A stretch of 64,000 nt of DNA from the NCBI GenBank assembly GCA_948146395.1, contig OX411545.1, positions 25,065,526 to 25,129,525 on the forward strand, in the 5' to 3' direction. Source of the DNA: Fragum whitleyi. Lineage: Eukaryota > Mollusca > Bivalvia > Cardiida > Cardiidae. Each line of letters opens with the position of its first letter. Positions within the stretch are counted from its first letter, which is position 1. The position numbers were made by a program, and so were the translations under genes. Shown piece after piece: positions 10,332-22,308 of the stretch. Under the pieces are notes generated by a model. The model was not told the DNA's origin. It saw nothing but the letters and a program-made list of their open reading frames with translations, and did no database searches.

Positions 10332-10687
10332 CAGGGGTGTAGAAATACAACTTTTTGCCACTTGTCCATGGACAAGTAAAATTCTATTTCCTACCTGTCC
10401 AGGATCAAAATTAACTTGCCCACAAAAATTAATTGCTAAATATTGAGAAAAAACATTGTTTTTAATGAAGAAAATGCTGTAACCCAGCATTTTCTTCATT
10501 AAAGGCAATGTTTTCTCCCCTTTCGTGGAAACAAAAGGATGACTTTCCTCCAAGATCTTTTTAGTAATGTATCAACATTTCCTCTGATATTTACTTGTCC
10601 ACGGATAAGTAGCTTAGAAAAATGTACTTGTCCACAAGTGGGAAAGCCGCTGTCGGACAAGTTGGACAGGGGAATTCCACACCCCTG
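10332..10687. mobile_element. hAT-type non-autonomous element
   Basis: Terminal inverted repeats CAGGGGTGTAGAAAT and ATTCCACACCCCTG, flanked by GGCGTGGG (10324-10331) and GGCATGGG (10688-10695), an 8-bp duplication with one G-to-A change at a CpG. CAGGG-type ends and 8-bp duplications are hAT hallmarks. Subterminal ACTTGTCCA-type words occur repeatedly in both orientations, as expected for transposase-binding motifs. The centre is a palindrome, AATGAAGAAAATGCT and its complement (about 10466-10502). No transposase. Confidence 0.88.
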
Positions 10688-10944
10688 GGCATGGGGCTTC
10701 AACCAACATCCCCATCCGTAGCCAAAGCAGTTCATTTTTTGCCTGAATTTGTTTCAGAACTGCACGTAAATGAGTAGACCAATCCCGAATTAAGAAGTTT
10801 GAAGCCGCTCAGCAGATATCCTGGATCTGTAATTGGGCTTCAATGTATTATATTAACAGTCTGAGCAGGGGCCAAGCTGTCGGTAAAATATTGTTCCTGC
10901 AGTGTAACCAAGACATGATATCATCACTAGTGACGATATCAAAT

Positions 10945-11182
10945 GAGCCTGTGCTTGAGATTTCCAACAATTTCAAATATGCGCAATGCAAAGACTCTGA
11001 CCAGTCTGTGCTTCCGCACAGTCTGTCCAGAGTCTTCACTATGCGTTTAGTAGATAGATAAGGTCTCAAAGTATATGTAGACCATCAGGTAACTTTACAT
11101 TTACAAAATGTGGCTGTTTACGCTACCCAATGTTTGCATCTCACTAACATTTCAAATTGTTGGAAACGTCACGCACATGCTC
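10945..11182. mobile_element. Family B MITE, copy 3, with AAAT target duplication
   Basis: Starts GAGCCTGTGCTTGAGATTTC and ends with CGTCACGCACATGCTC; AAAT flanks at 10941-10944 and 11183-11186. The hairpin arm GACTCTGACCAGTCTGTGC is present. An ORF starting at 11110 inside its right half runs to 11454 but has no recognised domain. Confidence 0.93.
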
Positions 11183-11186
11183 AAAT

Positions 11187-11910
11187 AATATTGCACAAGG
11201 AGATTTCAAGATTACACTGCAAAGATAGTGATAATAAACTGTTATTTCTCGTAACTATAATTACGACGTTTGGGAATTGCGTTCTGAACTGTTATCCGAT
11301 GCCGACACACTGCGACAGTTTGGCTCGAGCCACTGATGGTCACGCAGCCATGATACTACTAAATACAGAAAATCAGTTAAGCGCAAAATTTTTTACCCTA
11401 ATAGGCTACGCTGATTGTGCAGTGTTACTAGGGCCGACACTTCGCTCATTATAACGATTGCCCCTTTCGCCTGACGAGACATAGATAATGCCAATTAAAA
11501 ATTGACTCGAATAACAGAAATTGGAATAAATATTTAAAGAAAAGCGGACAAAAATCTTATCCGTGATGAATTGCAATTTTGCTAACCTGAAAATGAATAA
11601 AGATGTATTAATTCGCCGAGACTAAGCATTAATCATGTTGGCGGTGATTGGGGACAATTAGTGTATCATTCCGCTAGTTAAAACTCGGGTTAACATGTGA
11701 GGTTTCTTCCAGAAAATGACTCCATTAGGTATTAGACCGTTTTAACCCCAAACAAACTAAAACTCGTCTCTCTTTCAAATTGGACGAAAAATAGCGATAA
11801 TATTTTACTTCCTTCTAATAAAAGCTGCGTACTTATTTAATTATTTGTCTTCACGGAAACATCAGAAACATGGGAAAAACACTTTGAAAAAAACCCAAGT
11901 CAATAAAATC
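11187..11910. other. Unrecognised DNA
   Basis: Only the 3' continuation of the 11110-11454 open frame, judged spurious because it begins within a MITE. Confidence 0.4.
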
Positions 11911-12062
11911 ATGTAATTATTTGATTTATTTGATTGATTTAAAAAATCGCAGTTTTTTTGGGCTGATTGGAGTGATTGTTTCGAATAAATGATTGTGTGT
12001 GTGAGTGTTTGATTTTGCATGGTTTGAACGAGATAAGTGTCAATTTCACAATGCAGTTAACT
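11911..12062. mobile_element. Family A MITE, right part only
   Basis: Contains GGAGTGATTGTTTCGAATAAATG, then GTGTCAATTTCACAATGCAGTTAACTG, the family's right terminal repeat. The left half is not found upstream. Confidence 0.7.
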
Positions 12063-15000
12063 GCACAAGAGTGGGTTTAGATCAGATCTAACAAATGAGC
12101 GCAGTTCACATGTACAAACAGCATGTTTCATGTTTTGCCATTCACCCACTTTGTGAACTTTGTTTTCAATGCCAATATCGAAAGACCGAAAAAACTATAC
12201 ATGTACACCGAAACGTGTCGTTAATGAGTAAATACATTCTTTTTTTCCCTTTTTTTAATTCTTTTTTCAGTTAGAAAATAGATTGCAAAATGAAATGAAA
12301 TGTAAACGAATTTTGAAAAAAAAAATGGTTAAACAATCAGAAATTCCGTGTTTTATCTCACGAAGTAAGTTAGTTTTGTAAATGGAACTATATCATGCAA
12401 TTTGTATATAACATTTGGGCAATTTTCAATTAAAGACTTTTTCTTCAAAAGCAGGAAATAACAGGATGATCAACCAGACACGTTATTGCAATTTCGGTTT
12501 GGGGGCCTGGTTTAGCAGGCCATAGAAACAACCCTGTATAATCGATATAATCGAGTCAAAAACCGAACAACATGTGTACTACGTATTTTTTGTGCTCATG
12601 CGCGCAAAATATAGGTCTAGTATACGTGATCAACTTTTGTGCGACACGAAGTGCTTTGTGTGTTCAAAGTAGTGCTTGCATATCATTACGCTTTAATAAA
12701 ATCAAAGTACTGATAGTACTTAAGGCGAGGGAACTGAATAGACGAATACGCGAGGTCAAATTTCTTGATATATAACCTTGAACATTCACATTATCCTTAG
12801 TATGTATAGCAGATATTTTCTTACTTATCACTGCCAAAATCACTGCTGTGTTAAAGATCCATAGCTTTTATATTTGATCTTGAGGGATGACCTTGCTAAC
12901 AGGGAAAAGAAGAAGACGCTGCTAACTAACACTTTCTCCCTAATATTATCTATCCTTTCTGCTACAAATTTTACTAATTTGCCCACCCTTTACAATTTGG
13001 ACCTGTCTAAATATGTGTTGTCTTGCAATGGATTAATCTAAATTAGAAAAATTTAAAAGCCTTGTCCCATCCTTCAACTCTTAAGCAGAAGACATTATTT
13101 AGACTGGGCCAACTTTGAACAGGTTGCATACAACATGAGTGTAATTTGATATATATCTAGGGTAGAAATTTAAAAGTAATGGGGTACGAGTATAGGGCGG
13201 AACATATTGTTAATCAAAGTGCTGTCAGCACTGTAAATCGTACATCATTGAGAGGCTGGGATAGTGCACTAGTTCGCCAATCAAAAGGGCTCAAATTTGG
13301 ACAATAAAAGTTGGTAAAATCTTTAAATTTGTGAGTTTTTTGTCTTAACACTCCATCTTTTCGAGGACATCGCCATCCAACCTCATGGGTCCGATTTTGA
13401 AAGTTTGCTGATTCGATAGCCCTCTGCTAGTCTAAATTATTTCTTAGCAGATTTTTACGTTGTTATAATGAGCACGCGCCAAGCTAAAAGCTTGTCTGTT
13501 AATATTATTCCTCTCTCTATAGAGTTTAAAAGCCTGTTTAGCAACAAACATTTTTCATTAAACTATTTACAATTTTGATAACCAACATGTTTGTATTTCA
13601 AGCATTGGGTTTTCCCAAATACTGTAAATGCATTTTCCCTCAAGAAACACGTGAAATCGCCAACTATGCTATTTATATCTTTGGTTTCTGACAAATCGAA
13701 AAAATCTAGCAGCACTCTATGATTATTCATGAGTTGTTCTAAAAATAGATCGCTCTTACTGCTATCCTATATCAGTTTATCGTATGTTTTTATCGGTTTA
13801 TTTGTTGTTGAATAATTTTTCTTCATACTCAAATTTGAATTTAATGAAAATAGGATTGGAGCGTGCTCAGAGTGCTCATTGAAATCAAACATTTCAAAAT
13901 TACAAAATTATTTCTATTTGTTAACACATGCGAAAAAAAGTAAACTTCCCACGCTCCCTGTTTGAGTGCAGACGACTATTGACTAATGATAAACAAGTTA
14001 ATTGACACATTTCGAGCAGACGATGTCCAATTGCATCTATACCACGTGGTCTGAATTTACGCGTGGGTTTTGACCGAGTGATAATCATAACAGAATTTGA
14101 TTGGTTGTCAGCCCTACAACTGGTAAATGACCGTTCGAGAAAGTTCAGAGCAGTAATATTGTAAGTGCTACAAATTAATTATACAGTTAACCTATTGTAC
14201 GTTTCAAGTCCTTTACTCAACCGAAAATCTTGTTATAAACACTGAAAATACTAACTGGTAATTACTAAAAGCGAAAATTACATCATATTTTGTATAAGCC
14301 TCTTCTCTATTTGTCGAAAAGTAAATAAGGTATAAACAAAGTTTGTAGATTGTGACTGAAAAGGCCGTTTCTTCGGTGTTTGAAAACACATGATTTGGTT
14401 TGAACACATTGCTCAGAAGATTATGGTAAAAATGTAGTAGGTCAAACAGACTGGATTTCTGGAAAACGGTAGATATAAATCTACTGCTTCGCAGTACGAT
14501 TTAAAAAGGGAGAAATTGACCCTATCAATTTCTTGTGTTCCCACAGTAAAATACAACTTCTTTATGGAATTCAATTCAATGTAAAAAAAAGAGCCGACGA
14601 GCTTGTGTCCCTAGAAAAACAGCATTAGTACGATTGTTTGACGGAATGATGGAATATATAAATTGACTGACTAGTAGCAAACCAATCAACTCAACTAAAA
14701 TTATAAAAACGCGAGATGCGCCTGTCTGCAAAGCGGTAATATGGCGTAGTAATCTATACCTTGGGAATTAGTTGTTTTTTGAGGACTCAGCGCTATATAG
14801 AGAGCATTAAGTTCGACTTTTTTCCTTTGGTGTGAGTACGGAACCTTTGGTTTCCCTCGCCTTAAAAGCCTTGCTAAAAAGATTAAAAATTGGATTGCAT
14901 GCCTTCAAATGCCACCTTGCCTCTTTATAAACCAGGCCTTCAGCGCTTTTAGCGCTTTTGTTTTTCTTCTGAATCGTGCTGATATATTGTATTTGTAGAT

Positions 15001-16497
15001 TAGCAGTACACATGAAAGTTAACTATGTTATCCAAGAATGAGTCTTTATATAACAAAGTAGAAGCGAAACAAGATTGTTAATTACTCTCTTTTTGATCGG
15101 TTATTCTCAGTCTCCACGGGAAAATTATAAACCCGTTTCAGATGCATATTTTCTCCATTTTAAGACTTAAACTCTGTTATTAGTAAACTGGCTTTAAATT
15201 CTTATAGTATCTTTTTTTTCTTTTGTGATATGTCATCTAAACTTTATTATAAATCGAAACGAAGTCAAGCAAAAAAGTCCACCATGTCATGTATAAATCG
15301 GCAAGTTTATGTGAGTATGAATAAACCGCTATCGCCTGTCATTTTCAATGTGAAATTGATCTTTGACGCCTCACTATAATCTTCACTAAGCTAAACTGTC
15401 TCCTTTTTTCTTGATTTTTGGTATTCTCATATATTTAAGATTATGTTTTATTGTAAAATACAAACCTCAAAAATGTTAAATAAGAAAAATAAAGATAAAA
15501 AGTAAAAGTATTTTACTTTCTTATTTGTTTAATAAGAGACTTTTTGTGAGGTTGATATATGCCTTGAATGTCGGTATCTGCGAAAAATTGAATTGTACAA
15601 AAAATCAAGCTCGAAGACACATTAACTTTATTTAAAAGATATTGTAAATATCATGCAAATTATTTCGGCATCAATATATATCAAAAACTCAACATAGGTC
15701 ACTGAACCGGTTTTTGGGAAAATCATCAATGTTTACAGGGATTCTAGATAAAACAGCGTTGTCACATTTTTGAATAATTAAATTGATACAATTTGTACAA
15801 TTCCTACAAAAATATCTTCTTAGGTAATCAAAACTCAAATTAAGGCGTCCTTTCACAAAACGAATGCCGTTTTTGGGATAAATATCGGTGATTTTTTCCA
15901 AAAAGAAAATCAACGATAACGAAATTCGGTCACTGAAAAGGGGGGCTTGTCCCTTAACGATGTCAAGACGTCTTTCCTATGTTATGAAATTCCTTTCTAT
16001 GACCCCTTTTGAAAATGTGTATTTCAATGTTAGATTTTATAGCAAGAGGCTAGATTTTGAGAAATCTTGAAATTTGGACTTTCCATGAACAAGTGCGTGT
16101 ATGGAGTTAACTTAAGACGTAGCAAATGGCTTAAAGCGCTATAAAACTAAAAATTCGCCCCAAAGAATTAAAGAATTTATAAACTGACGTAGATTCAATA
16201 CGTCTGATTACTCCTGGAAGACACATAAATCTACTACAATAATTATCAGAATATTTTTTTTCTAATGGGATAATTAGAAACGGCTCCCTTATTCACCCCT
16301 TTGATATCATTCTATCGTCAGCATTCAACTCTTTCTTATATTCCCATCTAAATCAACTTGTAAGTTTTACACCGTTTTAAAATAGAGGTACAATGATATG
16401 AACAAAGATTTATCAAACAAAAATGATAAAGGTACGATGTTTTTAATATGATTGTTGAGGACGATACGGTAGGATTGTATAATCCACAATTCATGCC
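12063..16497. other. Long unrecognised stretch, ~4.4 kb
   Basis: No TIR element, SINE or protein domain recognised. Short frames at 12572-12775, 14213-14407, 14807-15013 and 15689-15913 show no family. GGTCACTGAA occurs at 15698 and 15928 on either side of about 220 bp, a possible target duplication around a small insertion. This is the least repeat-rich stretch that I can see, so a diverged gene or intron here is possible. Confidence 0.35.
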
Positions 16498-16822
16498 CTG
16501 GCAGGGCGGGGCCTAAGTAACGTGTCATTGCATTTAAGGTTAAGGTAAATCAGCTTTAATTTTAAGCAACTTATTTCTACAGAGTCGACATAAATAACTC
16601 ATATTTAAATCGTAAATTGGTAACCAAATCCTCGTAACTTCAGCTTAATAAAGCTGAAGTTACGAGGCTTTTGTAACCAAACGATGAAATGCGTTCACTC
16701 TCTCTGAGCACGTGAATCCTTTAGGTTAATTACAGTTATTTGCATGCGTTGACAATAAAGAATCCAAAGTTTTGAAAAGTAAACTCGCCTTATTACGTCA
16801 CGGCTAAGCCACGCCCTGCCAG
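16498..16822. mobile_element. TIR element with CTGGCAGGGCG ends and a perfect central hairpin
   Basis: Left end CTGGCAGGGCGGGGCCTAAG; right end is the complement of CTGGCAGGGCGTGGCTTAG. TTCAT occurs just outside or near both ends, so a 5-bp duplication is possible but the left side has three extra bases. The centre (16630-16667) is a perfect 17-bp-arm hairpin with a 4-base loop (AATA). No coding. Confidence 0.75.
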
Positions 16823-17283
16823 TTCATTAATAACGCAGAATATACCGAAGATCCTTTACGAAAACAAAGTAATTTCTTTTGCCATTAGTGTGTTAAGACA
16901 GGATATGGTCATCTATCTTGGTAATCCATTTCAGTTGACATCGCGTGTATTAACTCAGACGAGATACTTCCGATTCTACTTTATATCAAGTCCATAAGGA
17001 CTAAAATACTAAGGTTGATAGTTGGATTTAACACGAGAAACAACCATGGTAATGTTTCCCTACGGGTCGTCGACTCGTATTGTCAAATGCTATATTTGAT
17101 CTGAAATATCGGGTGTAAATTTCTACCATAACATGGGAGATGGTTTTCTTTGAAAGTCTATACTTATTTATTTAAGTTCGATTGCGACGAAAGCTGAAGG
17201 TTATAGAATCGCCCCGAAGACCCTTTCAATATGATTTTACGTCCCGAAGAGAAAAAACAGTGGCTTAAATCCACTGCTACCTA
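16823..17283. other. Unrecognised DNA
   Basis: No feature recognised. Confidence 0.4.
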
Positions 17284-17420
17284 ATTCTAAAGCTGGGTGA
17301 ACTGGGGCTGGTGTTTCAGCGCTTTGCCCATAAACATACCCGGCGACAATGGGGCTCGAGCCACGGAGCTCCTGGTCTAGTGTCGAGCGCCTTTACCACT
17401 ATGTCACTGAGGCAGTCGTT
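17284..17420 (-). mobile_element. SINE S3, minus-strand copy
   Basis: On the minus strand: CTGCCTCAGTGACATAGTGG (A-box region), TCCGTGGCTCGAGCCCC (B-box region), then GTCGCCGGGTATGTTTATGGGC. The same order occurs on the plus strand at 34265-34420. The tRNA part is degenerate. Confidence 0.75.
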
Positions 17421-17694
17421 TTGTTGATGCTTTCCGGTGGTAACGAGATTTCTCGGTAGGTAATCACACAATCCCTGTAATTTCACCGCAAAACCAGGGA
17501 AATTATCAAAGAATTAAACCCTGCCTTCGTTCATTCCACCGCGTGGAAAAAATACCTGCTTTAAGTGATTTTTTTGCTTTAAAAATAACATATTCCGCCT
17601 CAGTGTGCATTTAAGAAATAGAAAAGATATTTGTTCCTTAAATAGATTTGTTATTTGTTACTTAAATAGATAAGTCTTTCGGTTTATGAACAAC
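17421..17694. other. Unrecognised DNA
   Basis: No feature recognised. Confidence 0.35.
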
Positions 17695-17745
17695 AAAACC
17701 TTTATTTTCACGAGTGGCTCCGCCACTCGGGAGAATATAGGTTTT
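17695..17745. repeat. Short hairpin
   Basis: Arms of about 24 bp: AAAACCTTTATTTTCACGAG and its near complement, with the perfect inner stem CGAGTGGC/GCCACTCG and loop TCC. It may be the core of a short foldback element; outer boundaries are unclear. Confidence 0.8.
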
Positions 17746-18132
17746 ATTATTCACAAGATTAAGAAGTCTTACAACTAAACCACTGTCCTCTATATCCCGA
17801 TATTTTAAATTCTTTTAATAAACCAAAGTTTTTTTTTATAATGTCTTATCCTTTGGAAGGTTGTGTATTATATATAGTGATATTTCTATACAGTAATTCC
17901 ATTACATCTGCGCTCATGAAATTTACAAATACGTTGCTTACGACCAAGCAAAATATGGAAACTATAGCTTATAGAAACGATCTTTCTGTCCTCGCAAACA
18001 CTTTTATTTCTGATATCATCATTTCGCGTTGTAATATGCTTTTACACAACTACAATTCATATTGATATGCACTCGCATGACAGCGTCAGTGCTCTTTTTT
18101 TCACAAGTAACTGAATAGTCAAAATTGCATAT
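17746..18132. other. Unrecognised DNA
   Basis: A short ORF at 17841-18065 shows no domain. Confidence 0.35.
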
Positions 18133-18367
18133 GAGCCTATGCATGACATTTCTATCAATTTCAGACGTGTGCCAAGCAAAGAATCTGACCAGTCTGTGCA
18201 TCCGCATAGTCAGACCAGATTCTTCACTTTGCGCTTTCTGGTTAGATAGGGTCTAAAATTATCTTTAGACAGTAAGAAAATCTTCTAATTGCACTGTGTA
18301 GCTGTCTAGTTTACAAATATTTACACTTCGCGCTCATGTAAGTTTTTTGGAAATATCACGCATATCT
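18133..18367. mobile_element. Family B MITE, copy 4, diverged
   Basis: Left end GAGCCTATGCATGACATTTC; hairpin arms GAATCTGACCAGTCTGTGC and CAGACCAGATTC are present. The right end (TTTTTTGGAAATATCACGCA) is decayed and no target duplication can be read. Confidence 0.85.
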
Positions 18368-18667
18368 AAGTATCTCCAAGAAGCGTCAAATTCCTCTGAG
18401 ATCAAATGTTAAAAAAAGCTTAATTCTTGGTCGGAATTTGACATCATTAAATGAAGTTTTATCATGTGCAGAAAGAAACTTTAAAAAAACCACTGAAAAG
18501 TTGGAACCCCGCAGATGTCTTTAAGATTTTCGAGAAACAATACAGTGTGATTGACCATCAGTTGATCTTGTCTTTTTGTATCGCGTTAAAGTGTCAGAAA
18601 ATAGACAGTTTTTAGATGTGTGTTTAATATTTTTGTATGTATATTTTGTATTGACAATGTCAACCCC
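18368..18667. other. Unrecognised DNA
   Basis: No feature recognised. Confidence 0.35.
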
Positions 18668-19242
18668 TCTTTAGCTCACCTGAGCACGAAGTGCTCGAGG
18701 GAGCTATTGGGATCGATCGTTGTCCGGCGTCCGTCTGTCCGTCAGGGCGTCAACTTTTTCTTTAAACGACATCTCCTCCTAAACTTATGGGTCAAAATCA
18801 ACAAAACTTGGCAGAAATATTCCTTGGGTGGTTCCTTGTAAAAATTGCTCAAATGGAAAGGATCCGTGCCATATCACGGGAAAAGGGGCCTTAATGACAA
18901 ATTTCTTGTTTACACTCTAGAAGCCACAAATATGGTCCAATCTTCATGAAACTTGGTCAGAATGTTTGTTTAGTCATGAGGATGAACTCTTTTGAAAATG
19001 GGAAGTATACGTGCCATAGCACGGGAAAAGGGGACTTAATGACAGTTTTCTCGTAAGAGCTTCCAACGCCACAAATATAGTCCAATCTTCATGAAATTTG
19101 ATCAAAATGTTTGACAGGTCACAAGAATGAACTCTGTTGAAAATGGGAAGGTTCATGCCATATCATAGGAAAAGGAGTCTTAATGATAATTAACTTGAAA
19201 TATCAGGTGAGCGATTTAGGGCCCTCAGGGTCCTCTTGTTCT
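18668..19242 (+). repeat. Mollusc GCTCACCTGAGC repeat with internal ~145-bp tandem units
   Basis: Begins AGCTCACCTGAGCACGAAGT, followed by TCCGTCTGTCCGTC and CGACATCTCCTCCTAAAC, and ends near CAGGTGAGCGATTTAGGGCC. I associate this arrangement with a repeat widespread in bivalve genomes. Inside, ACGGGAAAAGGGG-type blocks at 18876, 19021 and 19165 give a period of about 145 bp, with a CCAATCTTCATGAAACTTGG-like block in each unit. Non-coding. Confidence 0.8.
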
Positions 19243-20312
19243 TATAAATGTTCTGTTCTGTTCTGTTACGGGTTTCATACCGCTCAAAATTATCAGAATA
19301 TATTCACGCGAAAATCATATATACTCATTTCCAAAAGAAAGTATGCACTTTTAAATTTTGAATATCTCTGAAATTACACAATGTATCGTATCGTCATGAT
19401 ACTTCGTTTGGCCATCCCAAAGAGAATGTGCAAACGACATTTGGGAAAAAAAATCGCGGTATGAGAAAATTTTTTCAGCTAAATTGAGGCATTTGATTTT
19501 GCATGATTTTCATGTGCATCACGCGTTAGGCGTATAATTGGTCTGAAAGTGTATTCAGCTGAATGTTTGCGGCTTTGCTAAGCATAAAATCACATTTTCA
19601 ATACAATAGTGCATGATGCTTCAGCGTGGTTTGACTACCAATAAGCGTCGTTGAACAAATTCGAACCTTGTCAGATTTAGAACGTCATTAAAATTGATTG
19701 AGCATTCATATTCCAATAGATTTTGAGGTCATCATTTTGTAAAGCCTTTAAAAAGCAAATCGGGATGTCATAGAACGTCATAGCGACGACAAGTTACTGG
19801 CCTAACAACGTAGCATTGTCTAACGTTGACGTACACGTAACGTCAGCATAAAAATTAAAACTTTAGTTTAAAAATGGCTTGAAGTAGCATCTTAAACTCT
19901 ATAATGCAACATCAACACATAGCTCTTAACAAAGAAAAAGTTGTATGGAGGTCAAATCTCAACAGTCTAAATATTACCATCGTGCATGCAGCATGCGATA
20001 CTTTATCCAAATCTGATTTGACTTTTAATTTCAAAAGGTCTTGGCTAAAGTATGGTATCAAATTTACTCCATAATTTTCCTCCAACTTTGTAAAAATCAA
20101 GAGAAATGCAAAAATTGAAAGTGTACATTTATTTATGGAACTGACGATATATTGTAATTATTCAAATGTCAAGTACAAGCCTTAGAATTATCCTGTTATT
20201 GCTTACGAATATATCAATCCGACCATTTTATCTTTTTTTCTTAGAACGCGTAATTTCAAAATACGTACGACTTATCCAGAGTATGATTGCAATCGTAGAG
20301 CAGAATATATAT
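19243..20312. other. Unrecognised DNA; (TGTTC)n tract at 19246-19265
   Basis: A short TGTTCTGTTCTGTTCTGTTA tract resembles the simple 3' tail of some LINEs, but no coding part precedes it. Nothing else recognised. Confidence 0.4.
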
Positions 20313-20545
20313 GAGCCTGTGCATTACATTTACAATAATTTGAAATGTGCGTAAGGTGCAAACATTGAGCAGCGTAGAGAGCCTCATAATATAAATATAG
20401 AAATACCTGATGGTCTACAAATACATTAAGACCTTGTCTATCTACAAAACGCATAGTGAAGACTCTGGTCAGTCTGTATGGATGCACAGGCTGGTCAGAG
20501 TCTTTGCGCATATTTGAAATTGTTGGAAATCTCACGCACAGGCTC
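20313..20545. mobile_element. Family B MITE, copy 5, with ATAT target duplication
   Basis: Left end GAGCCTGTGCATTACATTTA, right end TCTCACGCACAGGCTC, flanked by ATAT on both sides (20309-20312 and 20546-20549). Orientation is reversed relative to copies 1-3, so the hairpin lies near the right end. Confidence 0.9.
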
Positions 20546-20639
20546 ATATTTGTTATACCTTTCGGGTGTCAAAAAACCTTCGTTCATGTTAATCGACTGA
20601 AAACGGAGAATTTTCAATCACACTGTTTGGATGAATTAT
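20546..20639. other. Unrecognised spacer
   Basis: Nothing recognised. Confidence 0.3.
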
Positions 20640-21150
20640 TGTACCCCCCTTCCCCCCACAACTACGAAGTAGAGGGAATTATATTGGTTTCACCATGTCC
20701 GTCTGTCTTTCTATCCATCTGGGTTTTTTTTCGCTCGTTCGTTCGTTTGTCCGTATCTAACCAAAGAAACCATGTGACAAACAGTCATGAAACTTTATAC
20801 AAATGTTGTCCATGACCCAAGGCAGTGTCCTATTACTTTTAGTTCACGAAGGTCTAAGGTCAAGGTCACACTCAAAATCTGACCGAAAACTGTTTCTGGA
20901 CTCTAACTGAAGAACGAAGTAACCTAGAATAAAAGTTTATGCCATTGTTGCCCTTACCCAAAAGAATATACCTATTTTTGAGTCATAAAGGTTAAAGTTC
21001 AAGGTCACAAAATCTAACTTTACAAGAAACCTGTTTCTAACTGAAGAACAATGCGACCTTCAATCATTAAAATTCAAACAACTGTTGCCCATGACCCAAT
21101 CCTGTGCCATATTGTTTTCTTTTGTTGTTGTTGTTGGTGGTGGTGGTGGT
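20640..21150 (+). repeat. Mollusc-type repeat with ~140-bp tandem units and TCAAGGTCA sites
   Basis: Starts with a pyrimidine-rich segment (TCCGTCTGTCTTTCTATCC), then units anchored by TTGTCCATGACCCA-like words at 20806, 20948 and 21085, periods 142 and 137 bp. TCAAGGTCA occurs at 20860 and 20999. It ends in a (TTG)n(TGG)n tract at 21121-21149. The open frame 20456-20815 crosses the boundary of a MITE and this repeat and is not a gene. Confidence 0.8.
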
Positions 21151-22308
21151 ACGCAGGTTCTGATAGCACTTATACTGTGACAAAACGGTGTTAGGGATTT
21201 TTTAGTCCGCTTTGCGACAGCTCTAATCATGCACTTAATAGAATCGTGAAATTGATACTCACTCGAAATCGGCACTTCATTAATTGATACTCAATAGAAA
21301 TCGATGTTTTTTTCAAATCATTCGATAGGCTCACTAATACCATTAAAAACGATCCGATATTTATTGAAACCTTACGATAACGACATACCCCAATATTCAA
21401 AACGGCCAAACAATACCTTTAATCTAACTAACGTGGAATTGGACATTTATAAAACAATACACAGATTGCATTAAAGGAAAGTAATAGAATATTGCCAATT
21501 TCGTTCATTTTGATTTTCATTTTTCCCTTTATTTTCATTCAAGATTCGAACATCAAACTTACTCATATTCTAACAAACATCTTTCAAAATTAAGTTTACT
21601 TATTTTTTTAACGATGTCCTTTACAGTAAAAATTAATATAAAATGGATCAGCATTCTGCATATGAATCTATAAGGGTAAATATAGTCACTTAAACATGTA
21701 AAGGTGTGAAGTAAATAAGATGTCGATTTTAATGTAGAAAAGGACAATTGTTTATATAAGAACGTATTTGCTAAGACTGAAATAGCATGCCACACGACGC
21801 CAACGGAAATTGAATAGCGCTTACACAGCTTCATTAAGTGGAGAAATGTGTCTTTCCTTTTTACAAAAGTTTCAGTCTTACATAAGAAATAATGTGTTGA
21901 TAGTTTTGCTTATTTCCAGTCATTTCAGTACAATGGATCCATTAAGTAACTATGACGCTTTTCTACCTTAGGCCAAACGTTTTTATGTTCCAATTCCTGA
22001 TATATTTTATTTAATTACTAGGTTAATAGAAACAGTGTGTTGCCAAATACAGCATCGTTTAATGTAAAAGCTGACACATTGAAATGCCATCAACGAATCA
22101 TTTTATCTTAAATTTTAAGCTTCATTAAAATTCACTTTGGATCACTAATTTTAAAGCGCATTCTCTCTTTGAACAACGTTACACAATCTTTTTTCTCATA
22201 TGAAATAAGAAGGATTTTTTGTTATAAAATGTCACATAGGTCTGCTACTGTACATGATACTTTGCGAAAGTTGGTCCGCTGGTAACACAAAGAGTCCAAA
22301 CAAAGAAA
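21151..22308. other. Unrecognised AT-rich DNA
   Basis: A weak family A-like word series occurs near 21240-21330 (TCGTGAAATTGATACTCACTC), too degenerate to delimit. The rest holds nothing I recognise. Confidence 0.35.

Noticed and set aside
11110..11454. 114-codon ORF
   Set aside because: It begins inside the right half of a family B MITE and has no domain.
15698..15937. Insertion flanked by GGTCACTGAA direct repeats
   Set aside because: A 10-bp repeat alone, without terminal repeats or a tail, is too weak; mentioned only within the region description.
20456..20815. 119-codon ORF
   Set aside because: It crosses from a family B MITE into a mollusc-type repeat.
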